A stretch of 64,000 nucleotides of DNA from the NCBI RefSeq assembly GCF_000092865.1, contig NC_014151.1, positions 1,364,001 through 1,428,000 on the forward strand, read 5' to 3'. Below are positions 1 to 9,897 of the stretch, in pieces. A program made the position numbers and the translations under genes. Position 1 is the stretch's first letter. Each line of letters opens with the position of its first letter. Source of the stretch: Cellulomonas flavigena DSM 20109. Lineage in GTDB: Bacteria; Actinomycetota; Actinomycetes; Actinomycetales; Cellulomonadaceae. The notes under the pieces are model-generated. The model did not search any database and was not told the DNA's origin. It saw only the letters and a program-made list of their open reading frames with translations.

Positions 1-254
1 CCGAGCGCACGTTCGCCCGCCGCTTCCGCGCCGAGACCGGCGCCACGCCCGCCGCCTGGGTCGCGCGGCAGCGCGTCGCACGGGCGCAGGAGCTGCTCGA
101 GCGCACCGACGCGCCCGTCGACGAGGTCGCGCGCCGCAGCGGGTTCGGCACCGCCGCGCTGCTGCGCCACCACTTCGCCCGCACGCTCGGCACCACGCCG
201 CTGGCGTACCGGCGGCGCTTCGCCTGTGCGCCGGACGAGGAGCGGGCCTCCTGA
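1..254 (+). CDS. AraC/GlxA-family transcriptional regulator, C-terminal part
   Basis: The reading frame is open from base 3 to a TGA at 252-254; the N-terminal part lies left of the window. The 83 visible residues form the double helix-turn-helix DNA-binding domain of AraC-family regulators. The first helix pair contains TFARRFRAETG and the second reads VDEVARRSGFGTAALLRHHF, closing with the family pattern TPLAYRRRF. The spacing and sequence are most like GlxA/FtrA-type regulators, whose missing N-terminus is usually a DJ-1/PfpI-like domain; that part cannot be seen here. A strong hairpin follows 26 bases after the stop. Confidence 0.85.
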   Translation, partial: ERTFARRFRAETGATPAAWVARQRVARAQELLERTDAPVDEVARRSGFGTAALLRHHFARTLGTTPLAYRRRFACAPDEERAS

Positions 255-279
255 GACGCCCGGCGCCACGGACGGCCAC

Positions 280-310
280 GGGGCCGGACCCTCGGTCGAG
301 GGCCGGCCCC
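280..310. terminator. Bidirectional hairpin between convergent genes
   Basis: A 13-bp stem (GGGGCCGG, a single bulged A, then CCCTC) pairs with GAGGGCCGGCCCC across a GGTC loop. It sits between the AraC-type gene and the oppositely oriented kgd, so it can end transcription from both sides. There is no T-run, as is usual in such GC-rich genomes. Confidence 0.7.
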
Positions 311-338
311 GTCGGTCGTGCGGCGGCGTGCGGAGGGC

Positions 339-3300
339 TCAGCGAGCGAAGGCCTCCGTGACGAGCGACTTCTGCTCCACCGCGTGCTTCTTGGCCGACC
401 CGGCCGCCGGCGAGGCCGACTCCGGGCGGGACACCACCCGCACCTCACGCCCGACGACCTGCGGCAGGTGCGTCGACACGAACGTCCACGGGCCCTGGTT
501 GCGCGGCTCGTCCTGCACCCACACCAGCTCGGCGTCGCCGAACGGCGCCAGCGCCTCGGCGATCGCGTCGGGCTCGAGAGGGTAGAGCTGCTCGAACCGC
601 ACGATCGCCGTCTGCTGGTCGTTCGCCGCGACGCGCTGCGCGAGCAGGTCCCAGTAGACCTTGCCCGAGCAGAGCAGCACGCGCGTCACCTGGTCGGCCT
701 TGGCGGCCGCGAGGTCGTCGCCGATCACGGTGCGGAACGTGCCCGACGTGAAGTCCTGCACGTCCGACGACGCGGACTTCAGCCGCAGCATCGACTTCGG
801 GGTGAACACCACGAGCGGGCGGCGCGGCCGCTGGTACGCCTGACGGCGCAGCAGGTGGAAGTGCGACGCGGGCGTCGACGGCTGCGCGATCGTCATGTTG
901 TCCTCGGCGGCGAGCTGCAGGAAGCGCTCGATGCGTGCCGACGAGTGGTCCGGCCCCTGGCCCTCGTAGCCGTGGGGGAGCAGGAGCACCACCGACGAGC
1001 GCTGCGCCCACTTCTGCTCGGCCGACGAGATGAACTCGTCGATGACGGTCTGGGCGCCGTTGACGAAGTCGCCGAACTGCGCCTCCCACAGCACCAGGGC
1101 GTCAGGGCGTTCGACGGAGTAGCCGTACTCGAAGCCGAGGGCGGCGTACTCCGACAGGGAGGAGTCGTAGACCCAGAACTTGGCCTGGTCGCCGGACAGG
1201 TAGAGCAGCGGCGTCCACTCGGCGCCCGTCTCGCGGTCGTGCAGCACCGCGTGGCGCTGCACGAACGTGCCGCGGCGCGAGTCCTGCCCGGCCAGGCGCA
1301 CCGGCGTGCCCTCGATCAGCAGCGAGCCGAACGCGAGGATCTCGCCGAAGCCCCAGTCGATGCCGCCCTCGCGGCTCATCTGCTCGCGCTTGGCGAGCAT
1401 CTGCGCGAGCTTCGGGTGCACCGTGAAGCCCTCGGGCGGGCTGACGTGGGCCTGGCCGATGCGCTGCAGGATCGAGGTCGGCACGGCCGTCTGCCAGCCG
1501 ACCATGACACCGGCGTCCTCCTGCTGCGACTCCGGGCGCTCGAGGCCGGCGACGGTCTCGACGTCGGCGGGCGGGGGCGTCCAGCCGTCCTCGCGGGTCT
1601 CGGTGAACACGCGCTCGAGCTGCGACTGGTAGTCGCGCAGCGCCTGCTCCGCCTCCTCCAGCGTGATGTCGCCACGGGCCACGAGCGTCTCGGTGTAGAG
1701 CTTGCGCACCGAGCGCTTCGCCTCGATGAGGTTGTACATCAGCGGCTGCGTCATCGACGGGTCGTCGCCCTCGTTGTGACCGCGACGGCGGTAGCAGACC
1801 ATGTCGATGATGACGTCGCGGTCGAACTGCTCGCGGTACTCGAACGCGAGCTCGGCGACGCGCACCACGGCCTCGGGGTCGTCCCCGTTCACGTGGAAGA
1901 TCGGCACCTGCAGGCCCTTGGCCACGTCGGTGGCGTACTGCGACGAGCGCGACGACGACGGGCCGGTGGTGAAGCCGACCTGGTTGTTGACGATGACGTG
2001 GATCGTGCCGCCTGTGCGGTACCCGCGCAGCTGCGCGAGGTTGAGCGTCTCGAAGACCACGCCCTGCCCCGCGAACGCGGCGTCGCCGTGGATGAGGATC
2101 GGCAGCACCGAGAAGCCGTCGCCGCCCAGGTCGATGCGGTCCTGCTTGGCGCGCACGATGCCCTCGAGCACCGGGTCGACCGCCTCGAGGTGCGACGGGT
2201 TCGCCGCCAGGTACACGGCGGTCGTCGCACCGGACTCGGCCGTGAACACACCCTCGGTGCCGAGGTGGTACTTCACGTCGCCCGAGCCCTGGACCGACTT
2301 CGGGTCCTGGTTGCCCTCGAACTCGCTGAAGATCTGGCCGTAGGACTTGCCGGCGATGTTGGCCAGCACGTTGAGGCGACCGCGGTGGGCCATGCCGATG
2401 CCGACCTCGTCGAGCCCGCCGTCGGCAGCGCGCGACAGGATCGCGTCGAGCAGCGGGATGAGCGACTCGCCGCCCTCGAGCGAGAAGCGCTTCTGCCCGA
2501 CGAACTTGGTCTGCAGGAAGGTCTCGAACGCCTCGGCGGCGTTGAGGCGGCGCAGGATCCGCAGCTGGTCCTCGCGCGGCGTGCGCGCGTACCCCGACTC
2601 CAGTCGCTCCTGCAGCCAGCGGCGCTGCCGCGGGTCCTGCAGGTGCATGTACTCGACGCCGACCGTGCGGCAGTACGAGTCGCGCAGCAGCCCGAGCACC
2701 TCGCGCAGCGTGGCACGTGTCCGACCCGTGAAGCCGCCGGTGGGGAACGTGCGGTCGAGGTCCCACAGCGTCAGGCCGTGGTTCTGCACGTCGAGGTCCG
2801 GGTGCTTGCGCTGGCGGTAGGCGAGCGGGTCGGTCTCCGCCATGAGGTGCCCGCGCGAGCGGTAGGCGTGGATGAGCTCGGCGACGCGCGCGGGCTTGAT
2901 CGCCTCGGCGTCCGGGTCGTGGTTCGCGTCGCGCACCCAGCGCACCGGCTCGTACGGCACGCGCAGCGCCGCGAAGACGCGGTCGTAGAAACCGTCCTCG
3001 CCCAGCAGCTTGCGTCCCAGGATGCGCAGGAAGTCGCCCGACTGCGCGCCCTGGATGATCCGGTGGTCGTAGGTCGACGTGACCGTCAGCACCTTCGAGA
3101 CGCCCATGCGGTTGAGCTGCTCGTCCGACGTACCGGCGAACTCCGCCGGGTAGTCCATGGCGCCGACGCCGACGATGGTGCCCTGACCCTGCATGAGGCG
3201 CGGCACCGAGTGCACCGTGCCGATCGTGCCCGGGTTCGTCAGGGAGATGGTCGTCCCCGCGAAGTCGTCGACCGTGAGCTTGCTGTTGCGGGCCCGGCGC

Positions 3301-4106
3301 ACGACGTCCTCGTACGCGGTCCAGAACTGGGCGAAGTCGAGGGTCTCGGCCTTCTTGATCGACGGCACCAGGAGCTGGCGGCTGCCGTCCGGCTTGGCGA
3401 GGTCGATCGCCAGGCCGAGGTTGACGTGCGCCGGCTGCAGCACGCCGGGCTTGCCGTCGACGAGCGTGTACGCCGCGTTCATGGCCGGCATCTCCTGCAC
3501 GGCCTCGACCAGCGCGAAGCCGATGAGGTGCGTGAAGGAGACCTTGCCGCCGCGGCCGCGCGACAGGTGGTTGTTGATGACGATGCGGTTGTCGACCATG
3601 AGCTTGGCCGGCACGGCGCGCACCGACGTCGCGGTCGGGACCTCGAGCGAGGCCTCCATGTTGGTCACGACGCGCGCGGCCGGGCCGCGGAGCTTCTGCA
3701 CGTCGTCGACCGCCTGCACCTCGGGCGCGTCGGTGCGCCGCGTCGCCGCCTCCGCGTACGGGGCCGTCGCGGGCTGCGCCGTCGCGACGGGCGACGGGGT
3801 GACCTCGACGGGCGGTGCCGGCGGGGCAGCCGGGACGGCGGGTGCCGCCGGCGTGCGCGCGGTCGTGGGCTGCGCGGGCGCCGGGGGCGCGGCCGTCGCC
3901 CGGGGCGCGTCCTTCGTCTCGCCGTTGGTCGCCGCACCCGTCGTCTCGGGCTTGTAGCCCTCGAAGAAGTCCCACCACGCGGGGTCCACCGCGTTCCGGT
4001 CCTTCAGGTACTGCTCGTACAGCTCGTCGACCAGCCACTCGTTCGCACCGAAGTCGGCACGGGTGGAGTCTGACTGCGCGTTCTGCGTCACGCTGGGATC
4101 GCCCAC
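339..4106 (-). CDS. kgd: Multifunctional 2-oxoglutarate decarboxylase/dehydrogenase E1 with fused acyltransferase domain
   Basis: The 1255-residue protein catalyses the thiamine-diphosphate-dependent step of the 2-oxoglutarate dehydrogenase complex in the TCA cycle. The order is that of actinobacterial Kgd/OdhA: a short E1 N-terminal helix (about 1-45, with [18 protein letters not shown]), a Pro/Ala-rich linker (50-115), an E2-type acyltransferase domain (about 120-345, catalytic motif DHRIIQG), then the E1 decarboxylase (about 365-1255, with [12 protein letters not shown] and [11 protein letters not shown]). There is no lipoyl domain, which is normal because the lipoyl carrier is a separate E2. 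The start is GTG at 4104-4106 with GGAA just upstream; the next in-frame GTG is five codons in. Length and motifs are complete. Confidence 0.96.
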   Translation of the reverse strand: MGDPSVTQNAQSDSTRADFGANEWLVDELYEQYLKDRNAVDPAWWDFFEGYKPETTGAATNGETKDAPRATAAPPAPAQPTTARTPAAPAVPAAPPAPPVEVTPSPVATAQPATAPYAEAATRRTDAPEVQAVDDVQKLRGPAARVVTNMEASLEVPTATSVRAVPAKLMVDNRIVINNHLSRGRGGKVSFTHLIGFALVEAVQEMPAMNAAYTLVDGKPGVLQPAHVNLGLAIDLAKPDGSRQLLVPSIKKAETLDFAQFWTAYEDVVRRARNSKLTVDDFAGTTISLTNPGTIGTVHSVPRLMQGQGTIVGVGAMDYPAEFAGTSDEQLNRMGVSKVLTVTSTYDHRIIQGAQSGDFLRILGRKLLGEDGFYDRVFAALRVPYEPVRWVRDANHDPDAEAIKPARVAELIHAYRSRGHLMAETDPLAYRQRKHPDLDVQNHGLTLWDLDRTFPTGGFTGRTRATLREVLGLLRDSYCRTVGVEYMHLQDPRQRRWLQERLESGYARTPREDQLRILRRLNAAEAFETFLQTKFVGQKRFSLEGGESLIPLLDAILSRAADGGLDEVGIGMAHRGRLNVLANIAGKSYGQIFSEFEGNQDPKSVQGSGDVKYHLGTEGVFTAESGATTAVYLAANPSHLEAVDPVLEGIVRAKQDRIDLGGDGFSVLPILIHGDAAFAGQGVVFETLNLAQLRGYRTGGTIHVIVNNQVGFTTGPSSSRSSQYATDVAKGLQVPIFHVNGDDPEAVVRVAELAFEYREQFDRDVIIDMVCYRRRGHNEGDDPSMTQPLMYNLIEAKRSVRKLYTETLVARGDITLEEAEQALRDYQSQLERVFTETREDGWTPPPADVETVAGLERPESQQEDAGVMVGWQTAVPTSILQRIGQAHVSPPEGFTVHPKLAQMLAKREQMSREGGIDWGFGEILAFGSLLIEGTPVRLAGQDSRRGTFVQRHAVLHDRETGAEWTPLLYLSGDQAKFWVYDSSLSEYAALGFEYGYSVERPDALVLWEAQFGDFVNGAQTVIDEFISSAEQKWAQRSSVVLLLPHGYEGQGPDHSSARIERFLQLAAEDNMTIAQPSTPASHFHLLRRQAYQRPRRPLVVFTPKSMLRLKSASSDVQDFTSGTFRTVIGDDLAAAKADQVTRVLLCSGKVYWDLLAQRVAANDQQTAIVRFEQLYPLEPDAIAEALAPFGDAELVWVQDEPRNQGPWTFVSTHLPQVVGREVRVVSRPESASPAAGSAKKHAVEQKSLVTEAFAR

Positions 4107-4252
4107 TTCCGGTGCGCGGTGCGGACCGCGCCGTCGCCAGTTCTGTTGACGGCAACACTACGTGGTCGACGGGGTCGCAGGCCCCTTGCGCAGCCCGCCC
4201 GGACGTGATCTGCGCAGCCTCTTCACCCGCCGCGGACCGGGGGGTCAACGAC

Positions 4253-4308
4253 CCCTCAAGCCCGACCCCCCACGGGCTCAAGCCCGGCCCGCCCGGGGCT
4301 CAAGCGCG
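4253..4308. repeat. Three short CTCAAG-containing repeats downstream of the sensor kinase gene
   Basis: CTCAAGCCCG, GGGCTCAAGCCCG and GGGCTCAAGCGCG follow one another within about 56 bases. The middle copy is a small hairpin (CGGGC, TCAA, GCCCG). The third copy contains the TGA stop of the histidine kinase gene. It may act as a weak terminator; the rest of the 4107-4299 gap holds the upstream region of kgd, where I see no clear promoter. Confidence 0.4.
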
Positions 4309-5403
4309 CGGCGGCACGTCCGCGTCGGGCCGGGTCGCCGGCAGCCGCACGCGCATCGTGCAGCCGGACTCGGAGTCGGCGACCTCGACGGTCCCGCCAT
4401 GCAGCTCGACCGCCCACCGGACGATCGCCAGGCCGAGCCCCGTGCCGCCCGTCGAGCCCTGGCCCGTCAGCGCCGGCGTGTTGCCACGCACGAAGCGCTC
4501 GAACACGTGGGCGCGCTGGTCGCGGGCGATCCCCGGGCCCCGGTCCACGACGTCGACACGCACGTCGGTGCCCACGCGACGCGCGGCCACGCGGACCTCC
4601 TCGTCGGGCGGCGAGTGCCGCGCCGCGTTCTGCAGCAGGTTCGCCACGACCTGGTGCAGCCGCTCCGGGTCGGCCGGGACCGTGAGGTCGGCCGGCTCGA
4701 CGTCGACGGCGAAGCGCAGCCGCTTGTCCGCCCCGACGAGCGACGCCTCGTCGGCCGCCTGGCGCAGCAGGTCGCCGACCGCGACCTCCTCGATCCGCAG
4801 GGCCATCGCACCGGCCTCGACGCGCGACAGGTCCAGCAGGGACGAGACCAGGCGCGAGAGCCGCTCGGTCTGGGCGAGCGCGACCGCGAGCGTCGCTGGG
4901 TCCGGCTCGCTCACGCCGTCGACCATGTTCTCGAGCTGCGCCTGCAACGCCGTCACCGGCGTGCGCAGCTCGTGCGAGACGTTGGCGACCAGCTCGCGGC
5001 GGAACGTGTCGAGCTGCTCCAGGTCGTCGGCCATGGTGTTGAAGGCCTCCGCGAGCTGCCCGACCTCGTCGCGGCTCGTCGAGCGCACGCGCCGGCTGTA
5101 GTCGCCGCCGGCCATCGCCCGCGCGGCCTCCGTCATCTCGCGCAGCGGCGAGGTCATGCCGCGCGCGAGGATCTGCGTCACCACGAGCGACAGCGCGATC
5201 GCCAGGGGCAGCGTGCGGCTGGGGCCCAGCGCGCGGCCGTACCCGAGCCAGATGACGAACGCCGCGAGCGTGACCGTCGCGGCCACGAGCACGCCGAGCT
5301 TGATCTTGATGCTGCGCAGCGGGTCGAGCGGGCGTACGTCCGGCAGGCGCCAGCGGTCGCCGCCGCGGGCGTGGCGGGCGTTCGGCTCCGGTACCGGGCT
5401 CAC
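4300..5403 (-). CDS. Membrane sensor histidine kinase (HAMP, HisKA, HATPase)
   Basis: The 367-residue kinase has two close hydrophobic segments near residues 30-75 with almost no periplasmic loop, then a HAMP linker (about 75-135), a dimerisation/phosphoacceptor helix with VSHELRTPVTALQ, and an ATPase domain with the N box LLQNAARH, the G1 box DRGPGIA and a G2 box GGTGLGLAIV. The small or absent extracellular loop suggests membrane- or intracellular-signal sensing. The start is GTG at 5403, whose GTGA overlaps the TGA of the response regulator gene by 4 bases, so the two are translationally coupled. The signal sensed is not evident. Confidence 0.92.
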   Translation of the reverse strand: MSPVPEPNARHARGGDRWRLPDVRPLDPLRSIKIKLGVLVAATVTLAAFVIWLGYGRALGPSRTLPLAIALSLVVTQILARGMTSPLREMTEAARAMAGGDYSRRVRSTSRDEVGQLAEAFNTMADDLEQLDTFRRELVANVSHELRTPVTALQAQLENMVDGVSEPDPATLAVALAQTERLSRLVSSLLDLSRVEAGAMALRIEEVAVGDLLRQAADEASLVGADKRLRFAVDVEPADLTVPADPERLHQVVANLLQNAARHSPPDEEVRVAARRVGTDVRVDVVDRGPGIARDQRAHVFERFVRGNTPALTGQGSTGGTGLGLAIVRWAVELHGGTVEVADSESGCTMRVRLPATRPDADVPPRA

Positions 5404-6152
5404 CGGCCGGCGGCCTGCTCGTCGGGTGCGTCCCCGACCGGCTCGTACGCGTAGCCCACGCCGTGGACGGTGCGGATCAGGTCCGGACCCAGCTTGCGGC
5501 GCAGCGCCTTGACGTGGGAGTCCACGGTGCGCGTCCCGCTCGCGTCGACCCAGTCCCACACGTCCGCGAGCAGCCGCTCGCGCGTCAGGACCGTGCGGGG
5601 CGACGACGCGAGCGTGAGCAGCAGGTCGAACTCCGTCGGCGTCAGGTGCACCTCGGTGCCTGCGCGCTGCACGCGGCGCTGCGCGCTGTCGATCGTCACG
5701 TCGCCGACCACCAGCGGCGGGTCCGGCTGCTGGACCGTGGCGCGCTCGGCGGCGCGTGCCGCCCGCTCGGTGCGTCGCAGCAGCACCTTGGTCCGGGCCA
5801 CGAGCTCGCGCATCGAGAACGGCTTGGTCATGTAGTCGTCCGCGCCGACCCCCAGGCCCACGAGCATGTCGGTCTCGTCGTCGCGCGCCGTGAGCATGAG
5901 CACCGGCACAGGGCGTTCGGCCTGGATCTGCCGGCACACCTCCAGGCCGTCGATCCCGGGCAGCATGACGTCGAGCACGACCACGTCCGGCTGCAGGCGG
6001 GCCGCCGCGGCGACGCCCGCGTGACCGTCACCGACGGCCTCGACCGTCCACCCCTCGGCGGTCAGGCGGTGCACGATGGCCTGGGCGATGGCGGGCTCGT
6101 CCTCGACGACGAGCACGGTGGTGGCGCTCGGGCGCGGCACGGTGGTGACCAT
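5400..6152 (-). CDS. OmpR/PhoB-family response regulator
   Basis: The 250-residue protein has a receiver domain (about 11-125) with acidic residues VEDE, phosphoacceptor Asp61 in VVLDVMLPG, and the conserved Lys in MTKPFS, followed by a winged-helix DNA-binding domain (about 150-240) with the typical LTPTEFDLLLTLASSP and VDSHVKALRRKLG motifs. It is the partner of the histidine kinase encoded immediately downstream with a 4-base overlap. I chose the ATG at 6152; an in-frame ATG at 6170, with AGGGG just before it, is an alternative that would add six residues. Confidence 0.93.
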   Translation of the reverse strand: MVTTVPRPSATTVLVVEDEPAIAQAIVHRLTAEGWTVEAVGDGHAGVAAAARLQPDVVVLDVMLPGIDGLEVCRQIQAERPVPVLMLTARDDETDMLVGLGVGADDYMTKPFSMRELVARTKVLLRRTERAARAAERATVQQPDPPLVVGDVTIDSAQRRVQRAGTEVHLTPTEFDLLLTLASSPRTVLTRERLLADVWDWVDASGTRTVDSHVKALRRKLGPDLIRTVHGVGYAYEPVGDAPDEQAAGR

Positions 6153-6220
6153 GGGGTCAGGGTGGCACATGGACCCCTGACCAGTCCCGGTGATCGCTCG
6201 GCACGTCGGGGCTCCGACCG

Positions 6221-6226
6221 TAGGAT
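6221..6226 (+). promoter_or_regulatory. Possible -10 element before the CNNM transporter genes
   Basis: TAGGAT resembles the actinobacterial -10 hexamer. No good -35 box is visible at the right distance. A short open frame begins just after it (GTG 6227 or ATG 6236) and stops at 6412, overlapping the downstream start codon. It could be a leader peptide, but its Arg/Pro/Ala composition looks like random high-GC reading frame. The stretch 6171-6405 holds nothing else I can identify. Confidence 0.3.
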
Positions 6227-6405
6227 GTGCCCACCATGAGCAGCTCAAGTCGCTGCCGGCGTCGCGTCCCGACCGCACCGCACCGCGCCTCGCGGGAGCG
6301 CGCGGCCGCAGGAGCCCCTGCGGGGCGCGACACCGCCGGCCCACCCTCGTCCCTCGCGGCGCCCGAGCGCCGCCTCGCCGACACGCCCCCCGCGCGGGTG
6401 GTCCC

Positions 6406-7725
6406 GTGCTGACCGACTGGCTGCTCGTCGGCCTCGGCGTGCTGCTCACGGCGGGCACGGCCGTGTTCGTCGCGGCGGAGTTCGCGCTCGTCACGCTCGA
6501 CCCCGGGCTCGTCGAGGACCGGACCGGACCCGACGACAAGCGCGGACGCTCCGTGCTGCGTGCCCTGCGCCAGCTGTCGACGCAGCTGTCCGGTGCACAG
6601 GTCGGCATCACCGTCACCACCGTGCTGCTCGGGTACACCACGCAGCCTGCCGTCGTGCGGCTGCTGGGCCTGCCGCTCGAGAGCTCCGGGCTCGGTCGGG
6701 CCGGGGCCGGGGCGGTGGCCGCCGTGCTCGCGCTCCTGCTCGTCAACGGGTTCTCCATGCTCTTCGGCGAGCTCGTGCCCAAGAACTTCGCGATCGCGCG
6801 CCCCCTGGGCACCGCCCGCGTCGTCTCGCCCCTGCAGATGGGCTTCACCACGGCGCTGCGGCCGGTCATCGGTGTCACCAACGGCACGGCGAACGCGCTG
6901 CTGCGTCGCGTCGGCGTCGAGCCGCGCGAGGAGCTGTCGGGGGCCCGGTCGCCCGCCGAGCTCGCGTCCCTCGTGCGTCGCTCGGCGGCCCAGGGCACGC
7001 TCGACCAGGCCACCGCGACCCTGCTCACCAACTCGATCGACTTCTCCACGCTGACGGCCGTCGACGTCATGACGGACCGCACGCGGCTCGTCGTCGTGCG
7101 CCGGGACGACACCGCGGCCGACGTCATGGCCCTCGCGCGCCAGACCGGCCACTCGCGGTTCCCCGTGATCGGCGAGTCGGTCGACGACGTCGTGGGCTTC
7201 GTGCACCTGCGCAAGGCCATGGCCGTGCCGTACGAGAGGCGCACCGAGGTGCCCGCCGCCGCGCTCATGGTCGACGCGCCCCGCGTGCCCGAGACCGTGG
7301 GGCTGGGGCCGCTGCTCGTCGACCTGCGCGCGCAGGGGCTCCAGATGGCGGTCGTCGTCGACGAGTACGGCGGCACGGCCGGCGCCGTGACCCTCGAGGA
7401 CGTCGTCGAGGAGCTCGTGGGGGAGGTCGCCGACGAGCACGACCGCACCCGCGGGTCGCTCGCGCGGCAGGCCGACGGGTCGTGGGTGCTGCCCGGCGTC
7501 GCGCGGCCCGACGAGCTGCACGAGGCCACGGGCCTGCGGGTACCGGACGACGGCCCGTGGGAGACCGTCGGAGGGCTCCTCATGGCACGGCTGGGCCGGA
7601 TCCCGGTCGAGGGCGACGAGGTGCTCGAAGGGCGGGTGCGCCTGCGGGTCGACCGCATGGACGGCCGGCGGGTCGAGCGCGTCCTGGTGACCGAGGTGCC
7701 CGGCGACGAGGCGGGGGAGGTCTGA
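6406..7725 (+). CDS. CNNM/CorC-type membrane transporter (DUF21, CBS pair, CorC_HlyC)
   Basis: The 439-residue protein has an N-terminal CNNM (DUF21) membrane domain of about 200 residues starting LTDWLLVGLGVLLTAG, with the family signatures AAEFALV and GELVPKN. A CBS-domain pair follows (about 215-340, with DVMTDRTR and VVDEYGGTAGAVTLEDVVE), then a C-terminal CorC_HlyC domain (about 350-430). Family members are implicated in Mg2+ (or Co2+) efflux at the cytoplasmic membrane. The GTG at 6406 is chosen because the membrane domain begins there; the frame extends upstream to 6190 but that part is Arg/Pro-rich and not membrane-like. Its TGA overlaps the ATG of the next gene. Confidence 0.9.
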   Translation: MLTDWLLVGLGVLLTAGTAVFVAAEFALVTLDPGLVEDRTGPDDKRGRSVLRALRQLSTQLSGAQVGITVTTVLLGYTTQPAVVRLLGLPLESSGLGRAGAGAVAAVLALLLVNGFSMLFGELVPKNFAIARPLGTARVVSPLQMGFTTALRPVIGVTNGTANALLRRVGVEPREELSGARSPAELASLVRRSAAQGTLDQATATLLTNSIDFSTLTAVDVMTDRTRLVVVRRDDTAADVMALARQTGHSRFPVIGESVDDVVGFVHLRKAMAVPYERRTEVPAAALMVDAPRVPETVGLGPLLVDLRAQGLQMAVVVDEYGGTAGAVTLEDVVEELVGEVADEHDRTRGSLARQADGSWVLPGVARPDELHEATGLRVPDDGPWETVGGLLMARLGRIPVEGDEVLEGRVRLRVDRMDGRRVERVLVTEVPGDEAGEV

Positions 7726-8768
7726 TGGACAGCACGCTCGCGCTCGTCCTGGCCGTCGTGCTGCTCGCGGCCAACGCGTTCTTCGTCGGCGCGGAGTTCG
7801 CCCTCATGTCCGCGCGGCGCTCGTCGGTCGAGCCGCTCGCCGAGGCCGGCGACCGTCGGGCCGTGACCGTGCTGTGGGCGATGGAGCACGTCTCGCTCAT
7901 GCTCGCCGCGGCGCAGCTCGGCATCACCGTCTGCTCGACGAGCCTGGGCCTGGTCGCCGAGCCCGCCATCGCGCACGCGATCGAGGGGCCGCTGCACGCG
8001 CTCGGCGTCCCCGAGGCGCTCACGCACCCCATCGCGTTCGTGGTCGCGCTGCTCGTCGTGGTCTACCTGCACGTCGTCCTGGGCGAGATGGTGCCCAAGA
8101 ACCTCGCCGTGTCCGGGCCCGACCGTGCGGTGCTGCTGTTCGGGCCGCCGCTGGTGTGGGTCGCGCGTGTCATGCGGCCGGTGATCGTCGCCCTCAACTG
8201 GCTCGCGAACCACGTGCTGCGGGCCTTCCGGGTCGAGCCGCAGGACGAGGTCGCGTCGGCGTTCACCGCGCAGGAGGTGCAGTCGATCGTCGAGCGCTCG
8301 CAGGCCGAGGGCCTGCTCGCCGACGAGCAGGGGCTGCTGACGGGCGCCATCGAGTTCTCCGACCGCACGGCCGCGGAGGTCATGGTCCCGGTCGACGAGC
8401 TCGTGACGGTCGACGCGTCGAGCACGCCGGACGACATCGAGCACCTCGTGGCGCGCACGGGCTTCAGCCGCTTCGTCGTCGTCGACGCCGAGGGGCGTCC
8501 CTCCGGCTACCTGCACATCAAGGACGTGCTGTACGCGGACGGCGCGACCCGCACCTCGCCCGTGCCGTCGTGGCGTGTGCGGACGCTCGCGGTGGTCGGG
8601 CCGCAGGACGAGGTGGAGACCGCGCTCGCCGCGATGCAGCGCTCGGGCTCGCACCTCGCGCGCGTCGACGACGGCGGTCGGGCCGCAGGCGTCGTCTTCC
8701 TCGAGGACATCCTCGAGGAGCTCGTGGGCGAGGTGCGCGACGCGATGCAGCGCGGCCAGCTGCGGTGA
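7725..8768 (+). CDS. Second CNNM/CorC-type membrane transporter, shorter paralogue
   Basis: The 347-residue paralogue of the preceding gene has a CNNM membrane domain (GAEFALMSARR, GEMVPKN) and a CBS pair (about 210-335, VMVPVDELV and VVFLEDILEELVGEV). It stops right after the CBS pair, so it lacks the CorC_HlyC domain present upstream. The ATG at 7725 overlaps the upstream TGA (TGATG) and has a strong GGGGGAGG ribosome-binding site. The pair probably works together as a heteromeric or sequentially acting metal-ion transporter; that is inferred from coupling and common co-occurrence. Confidence 0.9.
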   Translation: MDSTLALVLAVVLLAANAFFVGAEFALMSARRSSVEPLAEAGDRRAVTVLWAMEHVSLMLAAAQLGITVCSTSLGLVAEPAIAHAIEGPLHALGVPEALTHPIAFVVALLVVVYLHVVLGEMVPKNLAVSGPDRAVLLFGPPLVWVARVMRPVIVALNWLANHVLRAFRVEPQDEVASAFTAQEVQSIVERSQAEGLLADEQGLLTGAIEFSDRTAAEVMVPVDELVTVDASSTPDDIEHLVARTGFSRFVVVDAEGRPSGYLHIKDVLYADGATRTSPVPSWRVRTLAVVGPQDEVETALAAMQRSGSHLARVDDGGRAAGVVFLEDILEELVGEVRDAMQRGQLR

Positions 8769-8888
8769 GCCGGGAGTGCAGCGCGCCGCGCGGGGGCCGG
8801 GCGGTGCGGTTCGGTTGTGCAACACGCCGTGGAGGAACGGTGAACGCCCGGTGTGTCGCCCCGCGTGTCGCAGCAGTTGTCCGGATTG

Positions 8889-8953
8889 GTACCGGTTCGT
8901 GACCGGTACGGGTCTTGGAGATGACGGCTCGCCCCGTTATGGTTTCGTGACCG
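8889..8953 (+). promoter_or_regulatory. Palindrome plus repeated GTTCGTGACC motif upstream of the M15 peptidase gene
   Basis: GTACCGGT and ACCGGTAC form a perfect 8-bp inverted repeat around TCGTG (8889-8909). The core GGTTCGTGACCG recurs as GGTTTCGTGACCG at 8941-8953, about 47 bases on. The reverse complement contains GTCACG, which resembles the half-site of the actinobacterial cell-wall regulator MtrA; that link is only a suggestion. The rest of the gap 8769-9000 shows nothing I can name. Confidence 0.4.
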
Positions 8954-9000
8954 CATCGGGGGGAACCGATGGCAGGCGGGACGGCAGAGGCGGAGGTGTC

Positions 9001-9858
9001 GTGGGATCCCACCGAGCGGAGCCGACGACACGCGCGCGCCGGGACCGGTCGCGCAGGAGTGCGCCGACCGCCGTCCCCGTCCCCGTGGCGACGACGCCCG
9101 TGGCCGAGGGCCTGGGGGACGCGGGAGCCGCGACGGCTCCACGTCGGCGCTCCACCACGGTGCTCGGCCGCACCGGTGTGCTCGCCGCCCTCGTCGCGGT
9201 GACCGTGGTCGTCCCCGTGTCCCAGGGAGTCGCCGACGGCGAGATCGTCGTCGGGGCCGCCGACGTGGACGAGGACCTGCCCTCCACGGTCGCCGCCCTC
9301 ACGGCCGTCCCCCTGTCCGAGCTCCCGCCGACGCCGCTGGTCTCCGCCGACAGCTCCGCGCGGCTGCGCGCGCTGGCCGAGGTGTCGCGCGACTCCGAGC
9401 GATCCGCGCTGCCGGGCTGCGACGGCTCCGTGCGCGCCGCGGGCGAGAACGGCCTGCTGGCGACGAAGGACCTGTGCACGCTGTGGGACGGCCACACGCA
9501 GATGCGCGCCGACGCGGCCGTGGCGCTCGCCGAGCTCAACGAGGCGCACGTCGTGCGCTTCGGCACCAACCTGTGCCTCAGCTCCGGCTACCGGACGCTC
9601 GCGCAGCAGCGCGCGGTCAAGGCGCAGAAGGGCGGCCTGGCCGCCACCCCCGGCAAGAGCAACCACGGCTGGGGCCTGGCGATGGACTTCTGCCAGCTGC
9701 AGACGTCGGGTGCCCGGTGGACCTGGCTCAACGAGAACGGCCCGGTCTTCGGCTGGGAGCAGCCGGGCTGGGCCGTGCGCGGCGGCTCCGGCCCGTACGA
9801 GCCGTGGCACTGGGAGTACACCAAGGGCGTCAAGGCCGACGGCGAGTACTACGGCTGA
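9001..9858 (+). CDS. Secreted M15-family D-Ala-D-Ala carboxypeptidase (VanY-type)
   Basis: The 285-residue product has a basic N-terminus, a single hydrophobic segment near residues 58-77 (VLAALVAVTVVVPVSQG), a linker, and a C-terminal zinc peptidase domain. The M15 motifs are complete: SSGYRTLAQQ, then SNHGWGLAMDF with zinc-binding His and Asp, and EPWHWEY with the third zinc His. These enzymes trim the terminal D-Ala of peptidoglycan stem peptides outside the membrane. The GTG at 9001 has GGAGG a few bases upstream. An upstream palindrome and a direct repeat suggest control by a cell-wall regulator. Confidence 0.9.
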   Translation: MGSHRAEPTTRARRDRSRRSAPTAVPVPVATTPVAEGLGDAGAATAPRRRSTTVLGRTGVLAALVAVTVVVPVSQGVADGEIVVGAADVDEDLPSTVAALTAVPLSELPPTPLVSADSSARLRALAEVSRDSERSALPGCDGSVRAAGENGLLATKDLCTLWDGHTQMRADAAVALAELNEAHVVRFGTNLCLSSGYRTLAQQRAVKAQKGGLAATPGKSNHGWGLAMDFCQLQTSGARWTWLNENGPVFGWEQPGWAVRGGSGPYEPWHWEYTKGVKADGEYYG

Positions 9859-9897
9859 CCGCGAGGTCGGCGGCCGGCTGACGCGCCGGTGCGCGCC

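Noticed and set aside
318..4281. Very long open frames overlapping kgd on the plus strand and in a second minus-strand frame
   Set aside because: They are Arg/Leu/Val/Ala-rich shadow frames caused by the high GC at third codon positions; only the minus-strand Kgd frame shows protein family motifs.
6227..6412. Short open frame before the first CNNM gene as a leader peptide
   Set aside because: Composition is that of random high-GC frame, with no recognisable features and no strong ribosome-binding site; noted only in the promoter entry.
5400..8825. A 1141-residue minus-strand frame across the response regulator and both CNNM genes
   Set aside because: Only its last 250 codons are the real response regulator; the upstream part is antisense to the transporters and has low-complexity composition.
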